Below are positions 35,452 through 44,352 of a stretch of 64,000 bases of DNA, in pieces. The stretch is from CAVUAN01 sp963739435 (GTDB lineage: Bacteria; Acidobacteriota; Thermoanaerobaculia; UBA5066; Gp7-AA6). The position numbers and the translations under genes are program-made. Numbering within the stretch: position 1 is the stretch's first letter; each line of letters opens with the position of its first letter. The notes below the pieces were generated by a model. That model was not told where the DNA came from and did no database searches. It worked only from the letters and a program-made list of their open reading frames with translations. The DNA lies in the NCBI GenBank assembly GCA_963739435.1, contig CAVUAN010000009.1:147128-211127 (forward strand), given 5' to 3'.

Positions 35452-35463
35452 CTCGAGGCGATA

Positions 35464-36840
35464 ATGGCGAAGCTTTCCCCCGAGCCCTGGCGTGTCAAGG
35501 TCGTCGAGCCGATACGCAACGTTGGCCCGGCGCAGCGCGACGGTTGCCTCCGGCGCGCGGGCTACAACGTCTTCAACATACCCTCGGAAGACATCTTCAT
35601 CGACCTCCTGACCGACTCGGGCACGTCGGCGATGTCCGACGCGCAATGGGCCGGCCTGATGCGCGGCGACGAGTCTTACGCGGGCGGCCGGAACTTCTAC
35701 CACTTCGAGAAGACCGTCCGCGACATCTTCGGCCTGCCGCACGTCATTCCGACGCACCAGGGGCGCGTCGCCGAAAACCTGCTCTTCTCGACGATCCTGA
35801 AGGCGGGAGACGTCGTGCCCAACAACACGCATTTCGACACGACGCGGGCCAACGTCGAGGTCAATGGCGGCACGGCGCTCGACTTCGTCATCCCCGAGGG
35901 CAAGGACCCGCGGGCCAAACATCCGTTCAAGGGAAACATGGACCTCGGCCGGCTGGATCGCTGCCTGGCGGAGAACCGCGGCCGCGTGCCCCTCGTGATG
36001 CTGACCCTCACCAACAACTCCGGCGGGGGCCAGCCGGTTTCGCTCGAGAATGTGCGCGGAACGCGAGACGTCTGCCGCAAGCACGCCGTGCCGCTCTTCA
36101 TCGACGCCTGCCGGTTCGCCGAGAACGCCTGGTTCATCCGGGAACGCGAAGCGGGACAGGGCGGCCGGTCCGTCGCGGAGATCGTGCGGGAGGTCTTCGG
36201 GAGCGCCGACGGCTGCACGATGAGCGCCAAGAAGGACGGACTCGCCAACATGGGCGGTTTCCTGGCCCTCCGCGACGAGACCTGGGTCGAGAAGCTCAAG
36301 AACAAGCTCATCCTGATCGAGGGCTTTCCTACCTACGGGGGCCTCGCCGGGCGCGACCTGGAGGCGGTGGCGATCGGTCTCACGGAAGTCCTCGACCACG
36401 ACTACCTGGCGTTCCGCGTCGGCCAGGTCGGAGGTTTCGGCGAGGCGCTCGCCTCGGCCGGCGTCCCGGTCGTCGAGCCGATCGGCGGCCATGCCGTTTA
36501 CATCGACGCGCGGGCCTTCGCGCCGCACCTGCCGCCCGAGCAGTATCCCGGCCAGGCGCTGACGATCGCCCTCTACCGGGAGGGCGGCATCCGGGCCGTC
36601 GAGATCGGCGGCGTGATGTTCGGCAAGCCCGACCCCGCGAGGCCGGGGCAAGAGATCCTGCCGGACCTCGACCTCGTGCGGCTGGCCGTGCCGCGGCGCG
36701 TCTACACGAACACCCACCTCGAGTACGTGGCGGATGTCGTCGTGCGCCTCCACCGCGACCCGAAGGCCCTCCGCGGCGTGCGCATCGCCCGCCAGGCAGC
36801 CGTGCTCCGGCACTTCACGGCTCGCTTCGAGCTGCTTTGA
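35464..36840 (+). CDS. tnaA: Tryptophanase-like beta-eliminating lyase
   Basis: A 458-residue PLP enzyme of the tryptophanase/tyrosine phenol-lyase family, which splits tryptophan to indole, pyruvate and ammonia or tyrosine to phenol. The start motif (PIRNVGPAQRDGCLRRAGYN), the PLP lysine pair at 256-257 in TMSAKKDGLANMGG, and the C-terminal FTARFELL are present. At the substrate-selecting position the motif reads AVEIGG, like tryptophanase, where tyrosine phenol-lyase has Arg; I therefore favour tryptophanase. No tryptophan permease is beside it. It is transcribed divergently from the fusion protein gene. Confidence 0.85.
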   Translation: MAKLSPEPWRVKVVEPIRNVGPAQRDGCLRRAGYNVFNIPSEDIFIDLLTDSGTSAMSDAQWAGLMRGDESYAGGRNFYHFEKTVRDIFGLPHVIPTHQGRVAENLLFSTILKAGDVVPNNTHFDTTRANVEVNGGTALDFVIPEGKDPRAKHPFKGNMDLGRLDRCLAENRGRVPLVMLTLTNNSGGGQPVSLENVRGTRDVCRKHAVPLFIDACRFAENAWFIREREAGQGGRSVAEIVREVFGSADGCTMSAKKDGLANMGGFLALRDETWVEKLKNKLILIEGFPTYGGLAGRDLEAVAIGLTEVLDHDYLAFRVGQVGGFGEALASAGVPVVEPIGGHAVYIDARAFAPHLPPEQYPGQALTIALYREGGIRAVEIGGVMFGKPDPARPGQEILPDLDLVRLAVPRRVYTNTHLEYVADVVVRLHRDPKALRGVRIARQAAVLRHFTARFELL

Positions 36841-36848
36841 CGGCACGT

Positions 36849-36854
36849 TACAAT
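36849..36854 (+). promoter_or_regulatory. Candidate -10 box (TACAAT) before the 36863 gene
   Basis: TACAAT lies 8 bases before the GTG at 36863 and a few bases after the tryptophanase stop. Its position supports GTG 36863 as the start and suggests a leaderless transcript for this gene and the ThiS-like gene. Confidence 0.5.
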
Positions 36855-36862
36855 CCGGGCCG

Positions 36863-37585
36863 GTGATCACCGGATACAACACCGACGTCAAGCACAACAA
36901 CCGTGTCTTCCACATCCAGACGGAAGACAAGGGTGAGCAGAGCCCTTACATCGAATCCCTCGTGTACGTCGGGGGCCAGATTCTCGCCACGCGCAAGACC
37001 TCCTACGCCGATGTCGTCAAGAACGGGCGCGACGACAAGGCGATCCAGGAGCTGATGGAGCAGCAGCACCGCACGATGATCGCCGCCATCCAGCGCGGGC
37101 GCTTCGACGGCCCGAACAACTCGGTGCGCACGCCGGAGGGCATGTCCGACGGCACCGCCGAGCCCCCGGCCGGGGAGGCCGGCGGGGCGCCCGAAGCCGA
37201 GCCGGAAGCCGAGTCGGCCGGCGACCGCACGCTCGACCAGGTGATCCTGGACTATCTCGCGGCCGAGCTGACGCACGAGCAGATCGACGTCCTGTTCGCG
37301 CCGATCCCGGAGTTCCAGGCCGGCCGGACGGCTGACTTCAAACTGAAGGCGGAGACGTCCTCGACGCGGCAGCCGATCGCGGGCGCCGTCGTTCAGATCC
37401 GCATCCTCTCGACAGTCACGAAGCCCGAGATGGCTTACCAGGGCAAGACGACGTCCGACGGCTCCTGCAACGTGTCGTTTCCGGTTCCGGCCATGAAGCA
37501 GGGCAGCGCCGCGGTTGTCATCCGCGTCAGTTCCCCGACGGGGTCGACCGAATACAAGTACATGGTCAAGAGGGCGTCGGCGTGA
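36863..37585 (+). CDS. Conserved hypothetical protein
   Basis: A 240-residue protein. Residues 1-75 form a compact domain starting ITGYNTDVKHNNRVFHIQTE, which I have seen at the start of unnamed proteins in Acidobacteriota and deltaproteobacteria. An acidic Pro/Glu/Ala linker (about 90-120) leads to a C-terminal domain with short beta strands (FKLKAETSSTRQPIAGAVVQ) that resembles an Ig-like or carboxypeptidase-regulatory fold. No signal peptide is present, so it is probably cytoplasmic. It overlaps the ThiS-like gene by GTGA, which suggests the two work together. Confidence 0.7.
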   Translation: MITGYNTDVKHNNRVFHIQTEDKGEQSPYIESLVYVGGQILATRKTSYADVVKNGRDDKAIQELMEQQHRTMIAAIQRGRFDGPNNSVRTPEGMSDGTAEPPAGEAGGAPEAEPEAESAGDRTLDQVILDYLAAELTHEQIDVLFAPIPEFQAGRTADFKLKAETSSTRQPIAGAVVQIRILSTVTKPEMAYQGKTTSDGSCNVSFPVPAMKQGSAAVVIRVSSPTGSTEYKYMVKRASA

Positions 37586-37794
37586 CGGCCGGGATCGAAG
37601 TCCGCGTGAACGGGGACGCGCTGACGCTGCCCGAGGGAGCGAGTGTCGCGGCCCTGCTCGAGCGCTTGAAGATCGTGACGCCCCGGGTCGCCGTCGAACG
37701 CAACCGCGAGATCGTCCCGAAGGCCGAATACGCCACGACACCCCTCCAGCCCGGCGACATTCTGGAAGTCGTCGAGTTCGTTGGCGGTGGATGA
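37582..37794 (+). CDS. ThiS/MoaD-like sulfur carrier protein
   Basis: A 70-residue beta-grasp protein that ends in the Gly-Gly tail (VEFVGGG) on which ThiS and MoaD carry a thiocarboxylate. IEVRVNGDALTLPEGASVAALLE at the start and PLQPGDILEVVEFVGGG at the end are closest to ThiS, the sulfur donor for the thiazole of thiamine. One extra Gly follows the usual GG. No thiG, thiF or moaE is near; the coupled partner is the unknown protein upstream. It may be a genome's only ThiS or serve another sulfur transfer. Confidence 0.8.
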   Translation: MTAGIEVRVNGDALTLPEGASVAALLERLKIVTPRVAVERNREIVPKAEYATTPLQPGDILEVVEFVGGG

Positions 37795-37805
37795 GAATCG
37801 TCGGC

Positions 37806-37811
37806 TAGAAT
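37806..37811 (+). promoter_or_regulatory. Candidate -10 box of the kinase gene (TAGAAT)
   Basis: TAGAAT lies 10 bases before the TTG start of the kinase, the same box and spacing as at uvrA. The bases between (CCGCGCGACC) hold no ribosome site, so the start would be a leaderless TTG, which is unusual. Confidence 0.5.
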
Positions 37812-37821
37812 CCGCGCGACC

Positions 37822-40425
37822 TTGACACTCTCCTCCGGCACGCGACTCGGCCCGTACGAGATCCTTGCGCCTCTGGGCGCGGGAGGCATGGGCGAGGTCT
37901 ATCGCGCGCGCGACTCGCGGTTGAAGCGGGATGTGGCCATCAAGGTCCTGTCCGAGTCCGTCGCGTCGGACGCCGATCGGCGCAAGCGCTTCGAGCAGGA
38001 GGCGCGATCGGCCTCCGCCCTGAACCACGCCAACATCGTCACGATCTACGACATCGGGTCGTCGGATTCCACCGTCTACATCGCCATGGAGCTCGTCGAG
38101 GGCAAGACGCTGCGGGAGGTCGTGCACGAGGGGCCCCTGCCGACGCGGCGGCTGCTCGACGTCGCGTTCCAGGTTGCCGACGGGCTCGCCAAGGCCCACG
38201 GCGCCGGCATCGTGCACCGGGACCTCAAGCCCGAGAACGTCATGGTGACGCGCGACGGCGCCGTCAAGATCCTCGACTTCGGCCTGGCCAAGCTCTACCG
38301 GCCGGACTCGGAGGCCAGCGGCGACAGCGCGACGGCCGTGCAGGAGACGCGCCCGGGCACGGTCCTCGGCACGGTCGGCTACATGTCGCCCGGAGCAGGC
38401 GAGCGGAAGACCCCTGGACTTTCACTCCGACCAGTTCTCGCTGGGCTCGATCCTCTACGAGCTGGCAACCGGCAAGCGGGCCTTCCAGCGCGGCAACCGG
38501 CGCCGAGACTCTGACCGCCATCATCCGAGAGGAGGCCGAGCCGATTTCGCGGATCGCTGCGGCGGCTCCGGCCCCCTTCCGCTGGATCGTCGAACGCTGT
38601 CTCGCCAAGGACCCGGAAGATCGCTACGCCTCGACCCGCGATCTGGCGAGCGACCTGCGCAACATCCGAGAGCACCTCTCGGAGGCCTCGGTGTCGGGCG
38701 CGACAGGGGCGGCGCCGTCCGCACCCGCGACGGCAGGCCGGCGGCCCCTCCTGCGCGCGGTCCTCGCTGCCGCGGCATTGCTGGCAGCGGCCGCGGCCGG
38801 AATGCTGCTCCAGAAGCGGATCGCCCGAAGCGCCCCGCCTTCCTACCAGCAGATCACCTTCGGCAGCGGCACGATCCGCTCGGCGCGTTTCGCTCCCGAC
38901 GGCCAGACGATCATCTACAGCGTCTCGTGGGACGGCAACCCCTTGAAGCTCTACCTCAAGCACCCGTCGAGCCCCGACTCGCTGCCGCTCGAGCTGCCGA
39001 GCGCCAACCTGCTCGGCATCTCACCGACAGGGGAGATGACGATTGCCATCGGGTGCCGCTCGACGCATCCGGGCGTGTGCAGCGGCACGCTGGCGCGAGC
39101 GGCCTTGACGGGCGGCGCGCCCCGCGACGTGGCCGAAGGAGTGCAGGAAGCCGACTGGGCAGCCGACGGAGCGACCCTGCTCGTCGTGCGTGACGTCGGC
39201 GGCAAGGCGCGCATCGAGTACCCGATGGGCAAGGTGCTCTACGAGACGACCGGCCACGTCAGCTATGCGCGCCTCTCGCCGAAGGGAGACCGGATCGCGT
39301 TCCTCGACCATCGCCTTCCCGCTCGACGACGCCGGCAAGGTCGCCGTCATCGACATGTCGGGCAAGAAGACGACGCTGACCGGCCAGTGGGCGAGCGAGC
39401 ACGGCCTCGTGTGGTCGCCCTCGGGCGAGGAGATCTGGTTCACCGCGACGGAGGCGGGGGCCAACCGGTCCCTGTACGCCGTCACTCTCGCCGGCAAGAT
39501 GCGGGTCGTCGCCCGCGTGCCGGGCGGGTTGAAGCTCCACGACATCGCGAAAAACGGCCGCGTGCTGCTGACCCGCGAGAGCCCCCGCGTCGGCATCCTC
39601 GGGATGCTCGCGGGCGACACGCGCGAGCGCGACATGTCGTGGCTCGACTACTCGTTCGCATCCGACCTCGCCGCCGACGGCAAGACGCTCCTCTTCGACG
39701 AGGAGGGCGAGGCCGGAGGCGCCAACTACACCGTCTACATCCGCAAGGCGGACCGGTCTCCGGTCGTTCGGCTGGGCGAGGGCAACGCGCTGTCGCTTTC
39801 GCCCGACGCGAAATGGGCGCTTTCCATCATGCCGATCCCGAACTCGCCGTTCCTGTTGATGCCGACGGGAACCGGCGAGCACAAGCAGCTCCCCCTCGAG
39901 GGCGTCAGCCCCGAGCAGGCGGCGACCTGGATGCCGGACGGCAAGCAGATCCTGTTCGCAGGCAGCGAAAAGGGAAAGGGCATGCGGCTCTACGCTCAGA
40001 GCGTCGAGAACGGGAAGCCGAGAGCCATCACTCCCGAGGGCATCACGTCGGCGCTGCCGGGCTTCGCCGTCACACCAGACGGGAAGTTCGTCGCGGCCAT
40101 CGGGCCCGACCGCAAGGGTGTTCTGTTTCCGATCGACGGCGGCCAGCCGCGTCCGATCGCGGGGATCCTGGAAGGGGAGTTTCCGCTGCGTTTCTCGCCG
40201 GACGGCAAGTGGCTCTTCCTCTGGAAACGCGGCGACATCCCGGCTCGCGTGTCGCGGCTCGAGATCGAGACCGGCAAGAGGGAAGTCTGGAAGGACCTGC
40301 TGCCGGCCGACCCCGCCGGCGTCGAGCGCATCTCCAACGTCCTCGTGGCCCCCGACGGCAAGAGCTACGTCTACTGCTACGCCCGCCTGCTTTCCGACCT
40401 GTTCGTCGTCGAGGGCCTGAAGTAG
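37822..40425 (+). CDS. Ser/Thr protein kinase with TolB-like beta-propeller (frame broken)
   Basis: With frames joined the protein has 867 residues. Residues about 12-275 form a Hanks-type kinase: LGAGGMGEVYRA, VAIKVL, IVHRDLKPENV near 131 and ILDFGLAKL. A membrane helix (about 308-330) leads to an extracytoplasmic propeller of WD40/TolB-like blades (RSARFAPDGQTIIYSVSWDG, PLRFSPDGKWLFL). This design is typical of Acidobacteriota sensor kinases. Three frame breaks each equal one extra base: CCC for CC at 38389-38391, AA for A at 38495-38496, and one near 39310. All three sum to zero frame change, so the stop is correct. Confidence 0.88.
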
Positions 40426-40453
40426 GCGATTCGCGGAATGGGGCAGCGCCCTT

Positions 40454-41387
40454 TCAGGCCTTGTAGAGGAGCTTCTCGATCCCGATCTGGACGACGTCGC
40501 CGTCGGCCAGGATGTGCTCTTTGACGCGGTGCCCGTTGACCAGGGTTCCGTTGGGCGACCCCATGTCGAGCACCTTGTAACCCTCGGGCCCGAAGACGAT
40601 GTCCGCGTGGTGACGCGAGACCGCGCTCTGGGCCAGGTGGATCTGGCTATTGGGCGAGCGGCCGATAGCGATCGTGCCCGGCCTCAGGACGAACTCCTCG
40701 TTGGGCTTGCCTTCCGTGATGTGGATGAGCCGCGGCAGCGACATCGCAACCGTCGCTCCAGTGGAAGTGACCGCCGGTATCGCCCGTGTCTCCGCGGGCA
40801 CGGGTACGGGCACGGGCGCGCGCGCGGGGACGGGGGCGACTGCGGCGGGGCGGCCCCACCTGCTTCGCTCCGGAGGACGCAGCCGGCTGCGGCCGCAGGA
40901 TCGTCTCATCCGGAGCGGCGGGAGCGACGGGCGCTTCGAGCTCTTCGGCCGAATGGAAAGCGCCGAGGAACTGCTCCTTCAGCTTGTCGACCTCCTCGAG
41001 CTCCAGACGGCGTTCCGCCAGCCGCGCCTCGCACTCCTGCAGCCGCTGCTTGAACTGGTCGCCGGGGAATTCGCCCAGGTCGCGGCGGAACTCCAGCTCT
41101 TCTTTCTCGAGGGAGACCTCCTCGACGGAGCGCTCGACGTCCCGGCGCAGGTCCTTCAATTTCGCGTACTCGCGGCGGGCGCTTTCCTTCAGCGGGCGGG
41201 ATTCGGTGTCGAGGGCCGTCGCGCGCGTCTGGTAGTCGGTGCGGACCCGTTCGTAGACGACGGCCGAGACCTTTTCCCTGGAGGAGTCCATCCGGGCCAG
41301 CCGTTCCCGGAGAATATTTTCTTCTCCTTTGATCCGGACGAGCTCCGCGATCGTCGAGACGTCGATCTTTGCCCGCCCTTCCGGCAT
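40454..41387 (-). CDS. Coiled-coil protein with C-terminal FHA domain (frame broken)
   Basis: About 310 residues. The N-terminal 180 are long charged helices (LKDLRRDVERSVEEVSLEKE) that look like a coiled coil. After a Pro/Ala/Val-rich linker comes an FHA domain, which binds phospho-threonine: GTIAIGRSPNSQIHL, VSRHHADIVF and MGSPNGTLVNGHRV. One frame break near 40856 (an extra C) joins the two halves. Its ATG overlaps the ccmC stop (TGATG). A kinase gene lies convergently next to it, so the FHA domain could read that kinase's output; this is inference. Confidence 0.75.
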
Positions 41388-42050
41388 CACGCCTTCCGAT
41401 TCAAGCGGGCCACCCGGGATTCGAGGGACAGCATCCAGAAGAACAGGGCGGTCATACCGATCAGGCCTGCGAAGAAGACGACGCGGGTCGGGTGTGTCCA
41501 TGAGGATCTGGCCTTCCCGGTTGATGACCGTTTGCGGATGCAGCGACTGCGTGATGCGCGGCGCGACGAAGACGAGGAAGGGCATGAGGATCGCCGCGAA
41601 GAGGGCATAGGCTGCCGCCATGCGCGCCCGGCGCTCCGGGTCGTCCACGGCGGCCCGCAGGAAGAGATACGCGCCGTAGAGGAAGACGAGCAGGAGGTAG
41701 GAGGACTGCCGCGGGTCCCAGTTCCAGTAGGCGCCCCACATGATGCGCGAGAAGATCGAGCCGGTGACGAGCGTCAGGATCGCGAAGAGGAGACCCAGGC
41801 GAACGGCCGCCTGCGCCACGTCGTCGTGCCGGGGGTTGCGGCGGACGAGATAGGCGGCCGAGTAGGCCGCGGCGACGAGGAAGGCGACCGTTGCCGTCGA
41901 TGCGCACGGGACGTGGAAGAACACGATGCGCGAGGACTCGCCGATGAATCCCTGCGCCGGCTCGGGCCAGAGGAACGCCGCGGCGATCATAGCGGCCAGG
42001 AATGGCAGGAGGAGGATCTTGAGCAGCTTCATGAACTGGTCGGCCTTCAT
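41387..42050 (-). CDS. ccmC: Heme export/handling protein CcmC (frame broken near 3' end)
   Basis: About 220 residues with six membrane helices. CcmC presents heme to CcmE in system I cytochrome c maturation. The tryptophan-rich WGAYWNWDPRQSSYLLL is the family's heme-handling signature, flanked by conserved histidines (FFHVPCASTATVAF and SLHPQTVIN). A frame break near 41500 (CCC for CC) hides the last helix, which then reads VVFFAGLIGMTALFFWML before the stop at 41387. It lies downstream of ccmA and ccmB. Confidence 0.88.
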
Positions 42051-42051
42051 C

Positions 42052-42726
42052 CTAGTCTTCCCACGCCGCGCCTGCCAATAGGTAGGCCCCGCAGGTTGCG
42101 GCGCCGTCGTAGGCGGCGAGCACCTGGAGGGCCGTGCCGGCCATCCCTCCCCGCGAGGCCTCGAGGGTTGCGGCGATGGCCGAGAGCAGGAGCGGCACCA
42201 GCAACGGGAAGGCGATCACCACGAAGAGCACGTTCTTCTGCCCGGCCCGGGCCACCATGGCCGACAGAAAGGTCGAGACGGCCGCGAGCCCCCAGCCTGC
42301 CAGCGCGACGACGAGGGCGAGAGCGGCCGGTGAAGCGACCTCCCACCCGAGCAGGATCGCGAAGCCCGGCACCGTCACGGCGGCGATCGCGAGAAAGAGG
42401 GCGTAGTTGAAGAGTGTCTTGCCGCCGAGCACGAGCGTCGCGCCGGCGACCCGCCGCAGGGCCAGCGCCGTTCCGGTCTCTTCTTCCCGAACGAAGGCGC
42501 GGGGCAGGCCCGTTGCCGCCGAGAAGAACAGGATGATCCAGAAGAGGGCGGCGTTCACGGCGGCCCGGTCTTCCGGCCTCAACCCGAAAGGGCCAATCGC
42601 AAAGGAAACGAGCGTCAGGGCCGTGGCCGCGAAGAAGAAGACGGCCGCGAGCGCGATCCGCCTGCGCAGCTCCTGGGCCGCGTCCTTCGAAGTGATCGCC
42701 CACACGCGCGACAGAGCGCCGCTCAC
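42052..42726 (-). CDS. ccmB: Heme exporter membrane subunit CcmB
   Basis: A 224-residue protein with six helices, including IALAAVFFFAATALTLVSFA and PLLVPLLLSAIAATLE, and the family loop FWIILFFSAATGLPRAFVRE. CcmB forms the membrane part of the CcmAB ABC complex, which in system I cytochrome c maturation releases holo-CcmE from CcmC. GTG overlaps the ccmA stop. Only ccmA, B and C are in the window; ccmE, F, G and H are absent. Confidence 0.9.
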   Translation of the reverse strand: MSGALSRVWAITSKDAAQELRRRIALAAVFFFAATALTLVSFAIGPFGLRPEDRAAVNAALFWIILFFSAATGLPRAFVREEETGTALALRRVAGATLVLGGKTLFNYALFLAIAAVTVPGFAILLGWEVASPAALALVVALAGWGLAAVSTFLSAMVARAGQKNVLFVVIAFPLLVPLLLSAIAATLEASRGGMAGTALQVLAAYDGAATCGAYLLAGAAWED

Positions 42727-43346
42727 GTCCGCCCCAGCGCAACGGTCTGATCCGGCTTGACGAAGTCGCGGTCGTCATTGGACGCCACGATCACGATGCC
42801 CCGGGCCCGCTGCGCAGCGACGACCTGCGCCGCGGAACCGTGGCCCTCGGCGTCGAGCCCCAGCGTGGGCTCGTCCAGGAGCAGGATTTCCGGATCGAAC
42901 AGGCAGGCGAAGGCCAGTCGCAGACGCTGCCGCATTCCGGTCGAGAACTCGCCGACGCGCTTGGACAGGGCGGCCTCGGCGAGACCGACGTCCTCGAGGC
43001 GGCGCGTCAGCTCGTTTTCGGGTGCCGGACGACCCGCCGCGCGACGGAAAAAGGCGAGGTTCTCTCCCGCGGTGAAGTCTTCATAGAAAGCGAGGTCGGG
43101 GCCCGTCCAGCCCACGGCCAGGCGCCTGGCGTCGCCGGTCAGCTCGCGTCCCTCCGACAGGACACGGACGGTTCCGCCCGACGGATGCCCGAGGCCCGCG
43201 AGGATTTTGAGCAGGGTCGTCTTGCCGCTTCCGTTTCGCCCCGAGACAGCCACCAGACCGCGTGTGACAGTGAAGGAAAGGTCGGTGAAGAGCGGGGGGC
43301 CCCCGTACGTCTTCGAAAGGCGGACGATTTCGAGAGCAGCGGCCAC
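42723..43346 (-). CDS. ccmA: Heme exporter ATPase CcmA
   Basis: A 207-residue ABC ATPase with Walker A GRNGSGKTT near residue 36, the signature region STGMRQRLRLA in place of a canonical LSGGQ, and Walker B ILLLDEPTLGLD. The poor signature is usual in CcmA. It powers CcmB. The start is GTG at 43346. It faces away from the cox cluster, leaving a gap of about 157 bases to the cupredoxin gene. Confidence 0.88.
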   Translation of the reverse strand: MAAALEIVRLSKTYGGPPLFTDLSFTVTRGLVAVSGRNGSGKTTLLKILAGLGHPSGGTVRVLSEGRELTGDARRLAVGWTGPDLAFYEDFTAGENLAFFRRAAGRPAPENELTRRLEDVGLAEAALSKRVGEFSTGMRQRLRLAFACLFDPEILLLDEPTLGLDAEGHGSAAQVVAAQRARGIVIVASNDDRDFVKPDQTVALGRT

Positions 43347-43503
43347 GGCTCCCCGAAGTGTATCGGCAACCTTGAACGCGCGCGGAGGCTTCTATATGAT
43401 CCGTGGGTTTTTCGATGATCCAACCGTCTTCGCCCCCCGAGCGCTCCTGTGCGACGCCGCAGGACGCCTTAACCCACTTCTCGAAAGCTCGAAGGAGATT
43501 CTC

Positions 43504-44334
43504 ATGTTCAAACGCACCCTGACCCTGTGGATCGCATTGGCCGCCTGCGTCGCCCTCACGGCGGCCTGTGGCGGAAAGAAGGACGAGGACGCCCTGCTGG
43601 AAGACGAGAAAGGCGCGGCAGCGAAAGCCCCCGCGGCTGCCGCCGCGTCCTCCGCGGCTCCGGCTGCCCCTGCCGCTGCGGCGGCTGCTCCCGCGGCCGG
43701 CGGCGCCACGCTGACCGGGAAGGTCGCCTTCGAGGGAGCGGCACCCAAGATGGAGCTGCTCAAGATGGACGCGGACGCGTTCTGCAAGGCCGAGCACAAG
43801 GATCCCGTGTACTCCCAGGAAGTCGTCGTCAACCCGAACAACACACTGAGGTGGGTGCTCGTCTACGTGAAAGAGGGCGTGACGGGCAGCTACCCGCCGC
43901 CCAAGGAAGCCGTGACGCTCGACCAGCACGGCTGCCAGTACTCGCCCCACATCTTCGGCATCCAGGTCGGCCAGACCCTGAAGATCTTGAACAGCGACTC
44001 CACCCTCCACAACATCCACGCGCTGCCGAAGAAAAACGCCGAGTTCAACATCGGCCAGCCGTTCCCGAAGATGGTTACCGAGAAGAAGTTCGACCAGGTG
44101 GAGGTGCCCGTCCGGTTCAAGTGCGACGTCCACAAGTGGATGGGCGCCTATTGTGCCGTCCTCAACAACCCGTTCTTCGCGGTCACCAACGAGCAGGGCA
44201 CCTTCGAGATCAAGGGTCTTCCCCCGGGCAACTACGTGATCGAGGCGTGGCAGGAGAAGTATGGCGCCCAGACCCAGAACGTGACGGTGTCCGGCACGGA
44301 GTCGAAGACGGTGGACTTCTCGTTCAAGGGCTAG
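43504..44334 (+). CDS. Cupredoxin-like lipoprotein with a carboxypeptidase-regulatory tail
   Basis: A 276-residue protein. A signal peptide ends in the lipobox ALTAAC (Cys22), and an Ala/Pro linker follows. Residues about 65-220 look like a blue-copper domain: His169 or His172 (STLHNIHALP) and C207-x2-H210-x2-M213 (KCDVHKWMGAY) give a His-Cys-His-Met set. Residues about 225-276 (GTFEIKGLPPGNYVIEAWQE) resemble a regulatory-like beta sandwich. A GAAGGAGA site before ATG 43504 fixes the start. It lies 18 bases before coxB, so it may deliver electrons to the oxidase; that is inference from position and fold. Confidence 0.75.
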   Translation: MFKRTLTLWIALAACVALTAACGGKKDEDALLEDEKGAAAKAPAAAAASSAAPAAPAAAAAAPAAGGATLTGKVAFEGAAPKMELLKMDADAFCKAEHKDPVYSQEVVVNPNNTLRWVLVYVKEGVTGSYPPPKEAVTLDQHGCQYSPHIFGIQVGQTLKILNSDSTLHNIHALPKKNAEFNIGQPFPKMVTEKKFDQVEVPVRFKCDVHKWMGAYCAVLNNPFFAVTNEQGTFEIKGLPPGNYVIEAWQEKYGAQTQNVTVSGTESKTVDFSFKG

Positions 44335-44352
44335 CCGGAGGGATCAATCGCC

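Noticed and set aside
36863..37794. Toxin-antitoxin pair (small gene overlapping a larger one)
   Set aside because: The small protein has a clear ThiS/MoaD fold with Gly-Gly tail, and the larger one has no toxin motif.
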